From Geodermatophilus tzadiensis (GTDB lineage: Bacteria; Actinomycetota; Actinomycetes; Mycobacteriales; Geodermatophilaceae): a stretch of DNA of 64,000 nt. The position numbers were made by a program, and so were the translations under genes. Below, piece after piece: positions 9,890 to 18,522 of this stretch; the stretch's first letter is position 1, and each line of letters starts with the position of its first letter. The notes below the pieces were generated by a model. The model was not told where the DNA came from. It searched no databases and saw nothing but the letters and a program-made list of their open reading frames with translations. The stretch is taken from positions 62,001 through 126,000 of the forward strand of contig NZ_PVTG01000015.1 in NCBI RefSeq assembly GCF_003002915.1. The letters run 5' to 3'.

Positions 9890-12800
9890 TCAGGCGGGCT
9901 CGGGCTCGCGCAGGCGCTGGCTGATGACGCCGGTGATGCCGTCGCCGCGCATGCTCACGCCGTAGAGCGCGTCGGCGATCTCCATCGTCCGCTTCTGGTG
10001 CGTGATGACGATCAGCTGCGACGTCGCCCGCAGCTGCCCGACCAGGGTGAGCAGCCGGCCGAGGTTGACGTCGTCGAGGGCGGCCTCCACCTCGTCGAGC
10101 ACGTAGAACGGCGAGGGCCGGGCGCGGAAGATCGCCACCAGCAGGGCGACGGCGGTCAGCGAGCGCTCGCCGCCCGAGAGCAGCGACAGCCGCTTGACCT
10201 TCTTGCCGGGCGGGCGGGCCTCGATCTCCACGCCGGTGGTGAGCATGTCCTCCGGGTCGGTGAGCAGCAGCCGGCCCTGCCCGCCGGGGAACAGCGTGGC
10301 GAACACGCCCTCGAACTCGCGCGCCACGTCGGCGAAGGCGGCGGCGAAGACGTCGTGGATGCGCCCGTCGACCTCGCGGACGACGGTGAGCAGGTCGCGC
10401 CGGGTGGCCCGGAGGTCCTCGAGCTGGGTGGCGAGGAAGGTGTGCCGCTCCTCCAGCGCCGCGAACTCCTCCAGCGCCAGCGGGTTGACCTTGCCCAGCG
10501 TGGTCAGGTCGCGCTCGGCCTGGGCGGCCCGCCGCTCCTGGGCGGCGCGGTCGTAGGGCACCGGCGCGGGCTCGGGCTCCCCCGCCGCCTCGGCGGCGGC
10601 CACCTGTGCCGGCGTCGGCGGGACCGGGGCGGCCGGGCCGTACTCGGCGACCAGCGTGGGCAGGTCCACGCCGAACTCCTCGGCGGCCCGCTCCTCCAGC
10701 GCCTCGATGCGCAGGCGCTGCTCGGCGCGGGCGACCTCGTCGCGGTGCACCTCGTCGGTGAGCCGCTCGAGCTCCGCCGTGGCGGCGCGGACGCGGGTGC
10801 GCACCTCGAGCAGCTCGGCCTCGCGGGCGGTGCGCTGCCGGGCCAGCTCGTCGCGCTCGGCGGCCGCGCGGGCGAGCGACCCGGCCAGCGCGGTGAGCGC
10901 CTCCTCGGCCCCGGCGCGCACGCGGGCGGCGACCTCGGCACCCCGGCGGCGCGCCAGCGCGGCGGTCGCGGCGCGCTCGCGGGCGGCCCGCTCCTGGCGG
11001 GCCTGGCGGCGCAGCGCCTCGGCGCGGCCGGACAGCGCGCGGGCCCGCTCCTCGGCGGTGCGCACGGCCAGGCGCGCCTCGGTCTCGGCCTGCCGGGCGG
11101 CGGCCACCTCCAGCCGGAGCCGGTCGCGCTGCTCGGGCGAGGGTTCCTGCTCGACCGGCGCGGCCTCGGCCGCGGCCAGGCGCACCTCCCGCTCGGCCAG
11201 CGCGGCCGCCGACTCCTCCAGCGACCGCTCGGCCCGCCGCAGCGCGGCCGCCGACCGCTCGGCCTCCGCGTCGGCCGAGCGCGCGGCGGCGCCGAGCTCG
11301 GCGAGCTCGGCGGCCAGCTTCGAGCGGCTGCGGTCGGCGGCCTGCCGGGCGGCGAGTGCGGCGTCGACGTCGGCCGAGCGGGCGCGGGCGGTCTCCCGCG
11401 CCGCGGCCAGCCGGTCGGCCAGCTCGGCGGCGCGCGCGGCCGCGGCGGCGTGCTCGCGCTCGGCCTCCTCGACCCGCGCCCGCACCTCCAGGTTCGACGG
11501 CGCCTCGGCGGCCCCGCCGGAGGCCCGGTCGGCGCCCACGACGTCGCCGTCGGCGGTGACCGCCCGGACGGAGGGGTGCGCGGTCACCAGCGCGGCGGCG
11601 GCGCCGAGGGTCGGGACGACGGCGACGCGGTCGAGGGCCCGGGCGAGCGCCGGCCGCAGTTCCGGAGGCGCCTCGACCAGGTCGACCGCCCAGCGCGGGC
11701 CGTCGGGCAGGGCCGGCCACCCCTCCCGTCCGGCCGGCGCCGGGCCGCCGGTGACCAGCAGCCCGGCCCGGCCGCCGCCGACGTCGCGGAGGTGCGCCAG
11801 CGCGTCGGCGGCGGCGGTGACACCGGCGACGGCGAGCGCCTCGGCCAGCCCGCCCAGCGCCGCCGCCAGCGGCACCTCGGCGCCGGACGCGACGGTGATC
11901 AGCTCGGCGACCGGCCCGAGGACGCCGGCCAGCGCGCCCGACGCGCCCGCGGCGAGCACCGCGGCGGCACCGTCGGCGGGCGCCAGGCCCTGGGCCAGGG
12001 TGTCGCGGCGGGCCGCCCACGAGGCGCGGTCGCGCTCGGCGGCGCGCTCGGCGTCGGCCAGCTCGGTGACCTCGCGGGCGGCGGCGGTCCGCGCGGCCAC
12101 GGCGTCGCCGTGCGCGGTGACCAGCGCGACGTCCTCGTCGTCGACGTCGGCGACCCCGGCGCGGCGCTCGTCGAGCCGGGCCCGCGCGGCCTCGGCGCGC
12201 GCCGCGGCCTCACCGGCGGCCTGCGCCAGCCGCTCGACCTCGGCCTGCCCCGCGGCGGCGCGCGAGCGCCCGGCGGCGACCTCGCCGGACAGCCGGGCCA
12301 GCCGCTCGCGGCGGTCGGCGAGGGCGCGGGTGGCGGCCACCCAGGCGCGCTCCTCGGCGGCCAGCGCCTCGTCGAGCCCGGCCCGCGCCGCGACGGCGGA
12401 GGACAGCCGGCCGCGCTCGGCCGTCAGCCCGTCGGCGAGCTCGGCCTCGGTGGCCGCGACCCGGTCGGCCTCGGCCTCGAGCTGCTCGGGGTCGCGGCCG
12501 CCGGTGCCCGCCGGGCCGGCCGCGGACAGGTGGCGGTGCCGCTCGGCGGCCAGCTGGGCGACGCCGCGGAAGCGCTCGGTGAGCGCGGACAGCCGGTACC
12601 AGGTGTCCTGCGCCGCCCCCAGTCGCGGGGCGTCGGCGGTCAGCGCCGCCTCCAGCGCGCCCTGCCGGCGGGACACCTCGGCCAGCTCGCCCTCGACGAC
12701 GGCGCGGCGGGCGCGGGCGGCGGTCTCGTCGGCGACGTCCTTCTCCAGCGCATCCCGCAGCCCGACGAGGTCGTCGGCGAGCAGCCGCAGCCGGGCGTCG

Positions 12801-13468
12801 CGCAGATCGGCCTGCACACCCGCGGCGCGGCGGGCGACCTCAGCCTGCCGGCCCAGCGGCTTGAGCTGGCGGCGCAGCTCCGCGGTCAGGTCGGCCAGCC
12901 GGTCGAGGTTGGCCTGCATCCCGTCGAGCTTGCGGAGCGCCTTCTCCTTGCGCTTGCGGTGCTTGAGGACGCCGGCGGCCTCCTCGATGAAGGCGCGGCG
13001 GTCCTCCGGGCGGCCGGACAGGACGGCGTCGAGCTGGCCCTGGCCGACGATGACGTGCATCTCCCGGCCGATGCCGGCGTCGCTGAGCAGCTCCTGGACG
13101 TCGAGCAGCCGGACCTTGTCGCCGTTGATCTCGTACTCGCTCTCGCCGGAGCGGTACATCCGGCGGGTCACCGAGACCTCGGTGTAGTCGATCGGCAGGG
13201 CGCCGTCGGCGTTGTCGATGGTCAGCGTCACCTCGGCCCGGCCCAGCGCCGGGCGGCCGGCCGTGCCGGCGAAGATGACGTCCTCCATCTTGCCGCCGCG
13301 CAGGCTCTTGGCGCCCTGTTCGCCGAGGACCCAGGCGATGGCGTCGACGACGTTGGACTTGCCCGACCCGTTCGGGCCGACGACGGCGGTGATGCCGGGC
13401 TCGAGGCGCAGCGTCGTCGGGGACGCGAAGGACTTGAAGCCCTTGAGCGTCAGGCTGGAGAGGTGCAC
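9890..13468 (-). CDS. smc: Chromosome segregation protein SMC
   Basis: A 1192-residue SMC ATPase that organises and segregates the chromosome, normally with ScpA/ScpB. N-terminal ATPase half has Walker A GPNGSGKSN at 31-39; two long Ala/Glu/Arg-rich coiled coils flank a hinge in the middle (around SGALAGVLGPVAELI); the C-terminal half carries signature LLSGGERSL and Walker B FYVLDEVEAALDD. Length is normal. The coiled coils are extremely Ala/Arg-rich, a consequence of the GC content. It follows the small coiled-coil gene at 13499 by 30 bases, and sits in the smc-acyP-mutM-rnc order common to actinobacteria. Confidence 0.97.
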   Translation of the reverse strand: MHLSSLTLKGFKSFASPTTLRLEPGITAVVGPNGSGKSNVVDAIAWVLGEQGAKSLRGGKMEDVIFAGTAGRPALGRAEVTLTIDNADGALPIDYTEVSVTRRMYRSGESEYEINGDKVRLLDVQELLSDAGIGREMHVIVGQGQLDAVLSGRPEDRRAFIEEAAGVLKHRKRKEKALRKLDGMQANLDRLADLTAELRRQLKPLGRQAEVARRAAGVQADLRDARLRLLADDLVGLRDALEKDVADETAARARRAVVEGELAEVSRRQGALEAALTADAPRLGAAQDTWYRLSALTERFRGVAQLAAERHRHLSAAGPAGTGGRDPEQLEAEADRVAATEAELADGLTAERGRLSSAVAARAGLDEALAAEERAWVAATRALADRRERLARLSGEVAAGRSRAAAGQAEVERLAQAAGEAAARAEAARARLDERRAGVADVDDEDVALVTAHGDAVAARTAAAREVTELADAERAAERDRASWAARRDTLAQGLAPADGAAAVLAAGASGALAGVLGPVAELITVASGAEVPLAAALGGLAEALAVAGVTAAADALAHLRDVGGGRAGLLVTGGPAPAGREGWPALPDGPRWAVDLVEAPPELRPALARALDRVAVVPTLGAAAALVTAHPSVRAVTADGDVVGADRASGGAAEAPSNLEVRARVEEAEREHAAAAARAAELADRLAAARETARARSADVDAALAARQAADRSRSKLAAELAELGAAARSADAEAERSAAALRRAERSLEESAAALAEREVRLAAAEAAPVEQEPSPEQRDRLRLEVAAARQAETEARLAVRTAEERARALSGRAEALRRQARQERAARERAATAALARRRGAEVAARVRAGAEEALTALAGSLARAAAERDELARQRTAREAELLEVRTRVRAATAELERLTDEVHRDEVARAEQRLRIEALEERAAEEFGVDLPTLVAEYGPAAPVPPTPAQVAAAEAAGEPEPAPVPYDRAAQERRAAQAERDLTTLGKVNPLALEEFAALEERHTFLATQLEDLRATRRDLLTVVREVDGRIHDVFAAAFADVAREFEGVFATLFPGGQGRLLLTDPEDMLTTGVEIEARPPGKKVKRLSLLSGGERSLTAVALLVAIFRARPSPFYVLDEVEAALDDVNLGRLLTLVGQLRATSQLIVITHQKRTMEIADALYGVSMRGDGITGVISQRLREPEPA

Positions 13469-13498
13469 GCGCAGGACCCCGTCGACGGGGCCGAGTTA

Positions 13499-13690
13499 CT
13501 AGGCGAGGGCGGGCTCGGCGTTGTCGCCGGCCAGGCTGAGCAGCTCGTGCGCGATGGCGGCGTCCCGCTGCGACCGCAGCTCGGCCAGCTCCTGCTCCAG
13601 ACGGCGCACCTTGGCCCGCAGCACCGCGTTCTCCTCGAGTACGCGGAGCTCCGCACCGGACACGACGGAACCGAACAGGGCCTTGGCCAT
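13499..13690 (-). CDS. Small coiled-coil protein (conserved hypothetical)
   Basis: A 63-residue protein beginning MAKALFGSVVSGAELRVLEE, then a heptad-like stretch of about 35 residues rich in Leu, Glu and Arg that should form a coiled coil, and an acidic tail ending EPALA. I recognise it as an actinobacterial conserved hypothetical but know no function. The ATG at 13690 is chosen because the frame upstream is not protein-like and GAGAGG lies before it. It precedes smc by 30 bases on the same strand, so co-expression with SMC is likely; a functional link is only a guess from position. Confidence 0.7.
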   Translation of the reverse strand: MAKALFGSVVSGAELRVLEENAVLRAKVRRLEQELAELRSQRDAAIAHELLSLAGDNAEPALA

Positions 13691-13839
13691 GGCGAAACGG
13701 CCTCTCACAGCTCGTGGGGGTTGCCCGGCGCCCCGGGACGTCGGTCGGCGCGGGCTCGGTACCACCAGGGTGACAGCACCGGACACGCAGGTCAACGCCA
13801 AGGACGCAGTCCTCCCGTGTCGGGCGGATGTCGTCTTGG

Positions 13840-14115
13840 TCACCCCGTGGTGAACCCGCGTCCCCCGCTCAGCGGCCGCTCCTCCTGCACCACTCCGGTG
13901 ACCGCGCCGGGGGCGCGCGGCCCCTCGAGCGCGGCGACGACGGCGCGCACGTCGTCGGCGGGCCCCTCCAGCTCCACCTCGACGCGGCCGTCGGGCAGGT
14001 TGCGCGCCCAGCCCGCCAGGCCCGCGGCGTCGGCCAGGCCGCGCACGAACCAGCGGTAGCCCACGCCTTGCACGTGCCCGGAGACGAGCGCGTGCACCCG
14101 GACGGCGTCGCTCAC
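13840..14115 (-). CDS. acyP: Acylphosphatase
   Basis: A 91-residue acylphosphatase hydrolysing carboxyl-phosphate bonds of acyl phosphates. The signature [17 protein letters not shown] contains the phosphate loop GHVQGVGYR with the catalytic Arg, and [17 protein letters not shown] supplies the catalytic Asn. Length is typical (about 90). The GTG at 14115 overlaps the mutM stop by four bases (GTGA), so translation is coupled. A gap of 149 bases separates it from the small coiled-coil gene downstream. Confidence 0.95.
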   Translation of the reverse strand: MSDAVRVHALVSGHVQGVGYRWFVRGLADAAGLAGWARNLPDGRVEVELEGPADDVRAVVAALEGPRAPGAVTGVVQEERPLSGGRGFTTG

Positions 14116-14990
14116 GACCGCCTCGCGCGGGGGCGCGGCTGGCACTGCGGGCAGCTGTAGCTCGACCGGTTCATGAACGACTCCCGCACGATCGGCGTCC
14201 CGCAGCGCGGGCAGGGCCGGTCCACCTGCCCGTAGACGGCGAGGAAGCGGGAGAAGTAGCCGCTCTGCCCGTTGACGTCGACGTAGAGCGAGTCGAACGA
14301 CGTCCCGCCCTGCGCCAGCGCCTCGCCGAGCACGCTGCGCACGCCGTCGAGCAGATCGGCGACCTGCGCGCGGGTGAGCCGGTCGGTCGGGCGGGTGCCG
14401 TGCAGCCGGGCGCGCCACAGCGCCTCGTCGGCGTAGATGTTGCCGACGCCGCCGACGAGCGTCTGGTCGAGCAGCGCGCGCTTGACCTCGGTCCGCCGGC
14501 GGCGCAGCGCGGCGCTGAACCCGGACTCGTCGAAGGAGGGGTCCAGCGGGTCGATGGCGATGTGCGCCACCCGCGGGGGGACGCCCTCACCGTCCGGTGC
14601 GTCCTCCACGGCCAGACCGCCGAAGGTGCGCTGGTCGACGAAGCGCAGCTCGCGGCCGCCGTCGGTGAAGGTGAACCGCGCGCGCAGGTGCGACTCGTCG
14701 GGCTGGGAGGGCTTCTCGACCAGCAGCTGGCCGCTCATGCCCAGGTGGGCCACCAGCGCCCGCCCCGAGGCGGTGCCGTCGGGCTCGGCCAGCGGCAGCC
14801 ACAGGTACTTGCCGCGGCGGTGGGCGGCGGTGAGGGTGCGGCCGGTCAGCGCACCCACGAAGTGCTCGGTGCCCTCGAGGTGGCGGCGGACGGCGCGGGG
14901 GTGGTGCACCTCGACGGAGGCGACGGTGCGCCCGGCGACCCAGCGCGCCAGGCCGCGCCGCACCACCTCGACCTCGGGCAGCTCGGGCAC
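14112..14990 (-). CDS. mutM: Formamidopyrimidine-DNA glycosylase (Fpg/MutM)
   Basis: A 292-residue bifunctional glycosylase/AP lyase that removes 8-oxoguanine and formamidopyrimidines. The start [14 protein letters not shown] places the catalytic Pro2 and Glu3; RGKYLWLPL holds the conserved Lys of the beta-hairpin; [13 protein letters not shown] is the helix-two-turn-helix; the C-terminal zinc finger uses CPRCGTPI and SCPQCQ. Complete and of normal length. It lies three bases after the rnc stop and four bases overlap with acyP. Confidence 0.96.
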   Translation of the reverse strand: MPELPEVEVVRRGLARWVAGRTVASVEVHHPRAVRRHLEGTEHFVGALTGRTLTAAHRRGKYLWLPLAEPDGTASGRALVAHLGMSGQLLVEKPSQPDESHLRARFTFTDGGRELRFVDQRTFGGLAVEDAPDGEGVPPRVAHIAIDPLDPSFDESGFSAALRRRRTEVKRALLDQTLVGGVGNIYADEALWRARLHGTRPTDRLTRAQVADLLDGVRSVLGEALAQGGTSFDSLYVDVNGQSGYFSRFLAVYGQVDRPCPRCGTPIVRESFMNRSSYSCPQCQPRPRARRS

Positions 14991-14993
14991 GGG

Positions 14994-15779
14994 TCAGGCC
15001 CCGGCGTCGTCGGCGGTCTCCCGCCCGTTCGACAGGGCGCGCCAGGCGGCCTCGGCGGCCTCCTGCTCGGCGGCCTTCTTGGTGCGCCCGGTCCCGCGGC
15101 CGCGGACGACGTCGGCCAGCGACACCGCCGCGGTGAACACCTTGGCGTGCGGCGGACCCTCGTCGGCGACGGCGTAGACCGGTGCGCCCAGGCCGTGGGC
15201 GGCGCCGAGCTCCTGCAGGCTGGTCTTCCAGTCCAGGCCGGCGCCGCGGGTGGCGGACTCGACCAGCAGCGGGTCGAACAGCCGGTGCACGATCGCGGCC
15301 GCTGTGTCCAGCCCCAGACCCAGGTGCAGCGCGCCGATCAGCGCCTCGAGCGCGTCGGCGAGGATGGAGTCCTTCTCGCGGCCGCCGGTGGTCTCCTCAC
15401 CGCGGCCGAGCAGCAGGTGCGGCCCGAGTCCGCCGGCGCCGAGCCGGCGGGCGACGCCGGCCAGCGAGGTCATGTTGACCACCGACGCGCGCAGCTTGGC
15501 CAGCCGGCCCTCGGGCAGGTCGGGCTGGCTGCGGTAGAGCTCGTCGGTGACGACCAGGCCGAGCACCGAGTCGCCGAGGAACTCCAGGCGCTCGTTGGTC
15601 GGCAGGCCGCCGTGCTCGTAGGCGTAGGAGCGGTGCGTCAGCGCCAACGCCAGCAGGCCGCCGGGCAGCTCGACGCCGAGGGCGTCGAGCAGCCAGGCGG
15701 CCGCGCGGTCGGCGTGCGCCTGTCCCGCCGGCGAGCCGCCGTCGGGGACGGCTGCCGTGCGGGGAGGGGCGCTGCCCAC
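14994..15779 (-). CDS. rnc: Ribonuclease III
   Basis: A 261-residue double-strand-specific endoribonuclease for rRNA and mRNA processing. The RIII signature [12 protein letters not shown] lies at residues 62-73 and the second metal site is in [18 protein letters not shown]; a C-terminal double-stranded-RNA-binding domain spans about 180-250 (KTSLQELG ... [14 protein letters not shown]). The chosen GTG (15779) lies 11 bases after the rpmF stop; no strong ribosome site is seen, so coupling to rpmF is likely. The first 25 residues are a low-complexity Pro/Ala/Gly segment. Confidence 0.94.
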   Translation of the reverse strand: MGSAPPRTAAVPDGGSPAGQAHADRAAAWLLDALGVELPGGLLALALTHRSYAYEHGGLPTNERLEFLGDSVLGLVVTDELYRSQPDLPEGRLAKLRASVVNMTSLAGVARRLGAGGLGPHLLLGRGEETTGGREKDSILADALEALIGALHLGLGLDTAAAIVHRLFDPLLVESATRGAGLDWKTSLQELGAAHGLGAPVYAVADEGPPHAKVFTAAVSLADVVRGRGTGRTKKAAEQEAAEAAWRALSNGRETADDAGA

Positions 15780-15790
15780 GAGGAGCCGGG

Positions 15791-15970
15791 TCAGACCGAG
15801 AGGACCTGGCGGCCGGCGTGCTGGCCGCAGTTCGGGCAGGCCTGGTGCGGCGGCTTGAGCTGACCGCAGGCGCGGTTGGGGCAGGGGGTGAGCGTGGGGG
15901 CGCTCGCCTTCCACTGCGACCGGCGGGCGCGGGTGTTGGCGCGGGACATCTTCCGCTTCGGGACGGCCAC
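15791..15970 (-). CDS. rpmF: 50S ribosomal protein L32
   Basis: A 59-residue L32 with the family start [20 protein letters not shown] and a four-cysteine zinc ribbon (CPNRAC ... CPNC). Starts at GTG 15970, two bases after the yceD stop, and precedes rnc by 11 bases. The yceD-rpmF-rnc order is widely conserved. The cysteine-containing form is the zinc-binding version of L32. Confidence 0.95.
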   Translation of the reverse strand: MAVPKRKMSRANTRARRSQWKASAPTLTPCPNRACGQLKPPHQACPNCGQHAGRQVLSV

Positions 15971-15972
15971 GG

Positions 15973-16593
15973 TCAGTTCTCCTCAGGGTCGTCCGGACGG
16001 TCGGTGACCGCTCCGGTGGTGAAACGGCCGGCGAGGCCGGCCCAGCGGGGGTCGACCAGCTCGTGGGAGTGGTCGGCCGGGAGGTCGTCGAGGCGCTGGC
16101 CGCAGCCCGAGCACAGGCCCGCGCAGTCCTCGGTGCAGGTGGGCGAGAGCGGGAGGGCCAGGACGACGGCGTCGCGGACCATCGGCTCGAGGTCGATCCG
16201 CTCGCCCTCGACGAGGCGGACCTCGTCCTCCTCGCTCGTGGCCTCCGTCGTGCTGCCGGGGTAGGCGTAGAGCTCCTGGACGTCGAGCTCGAGGGTGTCC
16301 TCGACCGGGTCCAGGCACCGGGCGCACTGGCCCTGCACCGGCACCTCGACGTCGCCGGAGACCAGCACGCCCTCCATCACCGACTCCAGGCGAAGCCGCA
16401 GGTGCACCGGGGCGCCGTCGGGCACGCCGATGAGCTCGAGCCGCCAGCCCGCGGGTGCCGGGATGGTGCGGTCGAGCTCCTGCAGGGAGCCCGCGCGGCG
16501 GCCGAGCTCGCGCAGTTCCACGGCCCAGGGGTTGGCGGCGGGACGCCGGGCGTCGGTGGACGCGGCGCCTGGGCGGTTCGGTGCGGCAGGCAT
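15973..16593 (-). CDS. YceD family protein (DUF177)
   Basis: A 206-residue YceD/DUF177 protein, usually co-transcribed with rpmF and linked to 23S rRNA/ribosome accumulation in other organisms. Seen: a central [10 protein letters not shown] and a C-terminal [16 protein letters not shown], the four-cysteine cluster of the family, with an acidic [19 protein letters not shown] linker between. The N-terminal 20 residues are Pro/Ala-rich. A TAGTCT hexamer (minus strand, 16666-16661), a possible -10, lies about 70 bases upstream. First gene of yceD-rpmF-rnc-mutM-acyP, which is tightly packed. Confidence 0.9.
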   Translation of the reverse strand: MPAAPNRPGAASTDARRPAANPWAVELRELGRRAGSLQELDRTIPAPAGWRLELIGVPDGAPVHLRLRLESVMEGVLVSGDVEVPVQGQCARCLDPVEDTLELDVQELYAYPGSTTEATSEEDEVRLVEGERIDLEPMVRDAVVLALPLSPTCTEDCAGLCSGCGQRLDDLPADHSHELVDPRWAGLAGRFTTGAVTDRPDDPEEN

Positions 16594-16740
16594 GTCGGTA
16601 CTCGCGGGTCGCAGGTGGGAGGGGATCCGGCCGGGGAGGTCACCGGTGGACCAGCACCCGAGACTACCCGATCCCGCGGGGACGCCGTCCGGCCGACCGG
16701 GAGCCGGCGTCCTCCCTCCCCGCAGCGCGTCCTACCCGAC

Positions 16741-16784
16741 GTCCCACGGTGCGGTGGGACACGCGACGATCAGGTCACCTGATC
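16741..16784 (-). terminator. Two small hairpins after sepIVA
   Basis: Two perfect inverted repeats follow the sepIVA stop: GATCAGG/CCTGATC (16768-16784, 3-base loop) and GTCCCAC/GTGGGAC (16741-16760, 6-base loop). Together they probably end the recG-rsmD-coaD-sepIVA transcript before the yceD promoter region. No T-run. Confidence 0.45.
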
Positions 16785-16805
16785 CTCGCGCGCCCACCCC
16801 TGCTG

Positions 16806-17495
16806 TCAGGAGTCGCGCAGCGTGGAGCGGGCCTTCTCCACCGAGCGCAGCATCCGCTCGAGGGTGCTGCCGAAGTCGGCCAGCCGGGTGTCGACGTACT
16901 CGTCGACCTCCGCGCGCATCCGGTTCACCTCGGCCACGGTCTGCGCGCCCAGCTCGTCGGAGCGGTGGACCGCACCGCGGTAGACCTCGGTCTCGCTGAC
17001 CAGCCGCTCGTGCTCGGCCTCGGCCGCGGCCAGCAGCTCCGCCTGCTGGGCCTGCGCGTCGGCGAGCAGCGCCTCGTGGTGGGCACGCGCCTCGGCGAGC
17101 ACCCGGTCGGCCTCCGCCTCGGCCTGGGCGAGCAGGTCGTCGGCCTCGGCCTGGGCCTGGGCGAGGACCTCGTCGCGCTGCCGGCGGGCGGAGCCGAGGA
17201 CCTCCTCGCGCTGCCGGCGGGCGGCGGCCACGAGCCGGTCGGCCTCCTCGCGGGTGCGGCCGGTGAGCTGCTCGGCCTCGGCCTGGGCCTGTTCGAGGAT
17301 CTCGGTGCGCTGCTCGACGATCGCCCCGGCGGCGTGCACCTCGTCGGGGAGGTTCTCCCGCAGGTCGTCGAGCAGGTCGAGCAGGTGGTCGCGCGGCACC
17401 ATGCAGGAACCCGACATGGGCACGCTGCGGGCGTTCTCGATGACCCGGCTGAGCTCGTCGACGACCTCGTAGAGCCGGTAGACGACCTCGGTCAC
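16806..17495 (-). CDS. sepIVA: DivIVA-domain septation protein SepIVA-like
   Basis: A 229-residue protein starting VTEVVYRLYEVVDELSRVIE, then a DivIVA-like N-terminal part, and a long Ala/Glu/Gln coiled coil (about 65-175) with repeated REEVLGSARRQRDEVLAQAQ-like units, then a charged tail ending ARSTLRDS. It matches the family of mycobacterial Rv2927c, known as SepIVA, a factor for septation and cell-wall synthesis at the pole and septum. The GTG (17495) overlaps the coaD stop by four bases. Family assignment rests on the N-terminus, coiled-coil architecture and position near yceD; the repeated heptads inside the coil could vary in number between strains. Confidence 0.82.
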   Translation of the reverse strand: MTEVVYRLYEVVDELSRVIENARSVPMSGSCMVPRDHLLDLLDDLRENLPDEVHAAGAIVEQRTEILEQAQAEAEQLTGRTREEADRLVAAARRQREEVLGSARRQRDEVLAQAQAEADDLLAQAEAEADRVLAEARAHHEALLADAQAQQAELLAAAEAEHERLVSETEVYRGAVHRSDELGAQTVAEVNRMRAEVDEYVDTRLADFGSTLERMLRSVEKARSTLRDS

Positions 17496-17971
17496 GAGGT
17501 CTCCCGCTTGGTCAGCAGCCGCTCGAGCACGCCTTTGGGCACCAGCCGGGACACGTCCCCGCCGAAGGTGGCGATCTGCTTGACCAGGCTCGAGGAGAGG
17601 TGGCCCACCTGCGGTGCGGTGGGCACGAACAGCGTCTCGATCCCGGCCAGCTCGCGGTTCATCTGTGCCATCTGCAGCTCGTACTCGAAGTCGGAGACGG
17701 CGCGCAGGCCCTTGACCACCACCGGCAGGTCGTGGCTCCGGCAGTAGTCGACCAGCAGGCCGGTGAAGCTGTCGACGACGACGTTGGGCAGCTCGGCCAC
17801 CGCCTCGCGCAGCAGCTCCATGCGCTCGTCGACGGTGAACAGGCCCGCCTTGCCGGGGTTGACCAGCACGGCCACCACCAGCTCGTCGTAGAGCGCGGCG
17901 GCCCGGGTGATCACGTCGACGTGCCCGTTGGTGACGGGGTCGAACGACCCGGGACAGACCGCTCGCCTCAC
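17492..17971 (-). CDS. coaD: Phosphopantetheine adenylyltransferase
   Basis: A 159-residue enzyme of coenzyme A synthesis that transfers AMP from ATP to 4'-phosphopantetheine. The nucleotidyltransferase motif GSFDPVTNGHVDVI (T/HxGH) is at residues 8-21; the second ATP-binding segment is HLSSSLVKQIA; VVVKGLRAVSDFEYE lies between. Normal length. It is coupled by four-base overlaps to rsmD upstream and sepIVA downstream. RsmD-CoaD adjacency is widely conserved in bacteria. Confidence 0.96.
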   Translation of the reverse strand: MRRAVCPGSFDPVTNGHVDVITRAAALYDELVVAVLVNPGKAGLFTVDERMELLREAVAELPNVVVDSFTGLLVDYCRSHDLPVVVKGLRAVSDFEYELQMAQMNRELAGIETLFVPTAPQVGHLSSSLVKQIATFGGDVSRLVPKGVLERLLTKRETS

Positions 17972-18522
17972 GGGAGCCGACCGTACCGGAGCAGCGCCTC
18001 GCCGTAGCGGCGGTCGCGGATCGGCTCGAGGGGTGTCGGCCACTCCCCCGGCGCCTCCCGCGCGGGCCGCTCGACCACGACCACGGCACCCGGGGCCAGC
18101 CACCGCCCCGCCACCAGCGCCCGCAGCACGTCGTCGACCTCGGCGGCCGGCGTGGCGTACGGCGGGTCGGCGAGCACCAGGTCGAAGCGGGCCGGCGGCG
18201 GACCGGACAGGACGCCGCGCACCGGCCCGGCCACCACCCGGGCGCCGGGCAGCCCCACGGCGGCGACGTTGGCGCGCAGCACCGGCAGCACCCGGGGGCC
18301 GTTCTCCACCAGCACGACCTGCGCCGCGCCGCGGGACAGCGCCTCCAGGCCGAGCGCACCGGAGCCGGCGTAGAGGTCGAGCACGGCGGCGCCCTCGAGG
18401 TCGAGCAGCGTGCCGAGGCTGTTGAACAGGCCCTCGCGGGCGCGGTCGCCGGTGGGCCGCACGCCGCTGGGCGGCACCCTGAGCCGCCGTCCCCCGGCCG
18501 CGCCGGAGATCAGCCGCGTCAT
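17968..18522 (-). CDS. rsmD: 16S rRNA (guanine966-N2)-methyltransferase RsmD
   Basis: A 184-residue SAM-dependent methyltransferase acting on G966 of 16S rRNA. The start TRLISGAAGGRRLRVPP and GVRPTGDRAREGLFNSLG are RsmD signatures; VLDLYAGSGALGLEALSRG is the SAM-binding motif I and LADPPYA is the catalytic NPPY-type motif. The start ATG (18522) overlaps the recG stop by four bases (ATGA); the stop overlaps the coaD start by four. Confidence 0.95.
   Translation of the reverse strand: MTRLISGAAGGRRLRVPPSGVRPTGDRAREGLFNSLGTLLDLEGAAVLDLYAGSGALGLEALSRGAAQVVLVENGPRVLPVLRANVAAVGLPGARVVAGPVRGVLSGPPPARFDLVLADPPYATPAAEVDDVLRALVAGRWLAPGAVVVVERPAREAPGEWPTPLEPIRDRRYGEALLRYGRLP

Noticed and set aside
9998-14059. 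Very long plus-strand frame (about 1350 codons) antisense to smc
   Set aside because: Low-complexity and without motifs, while the minus strand encodes complete SMC. Same reason for the 685-codon frame antisense to ilvB (58081-60138).
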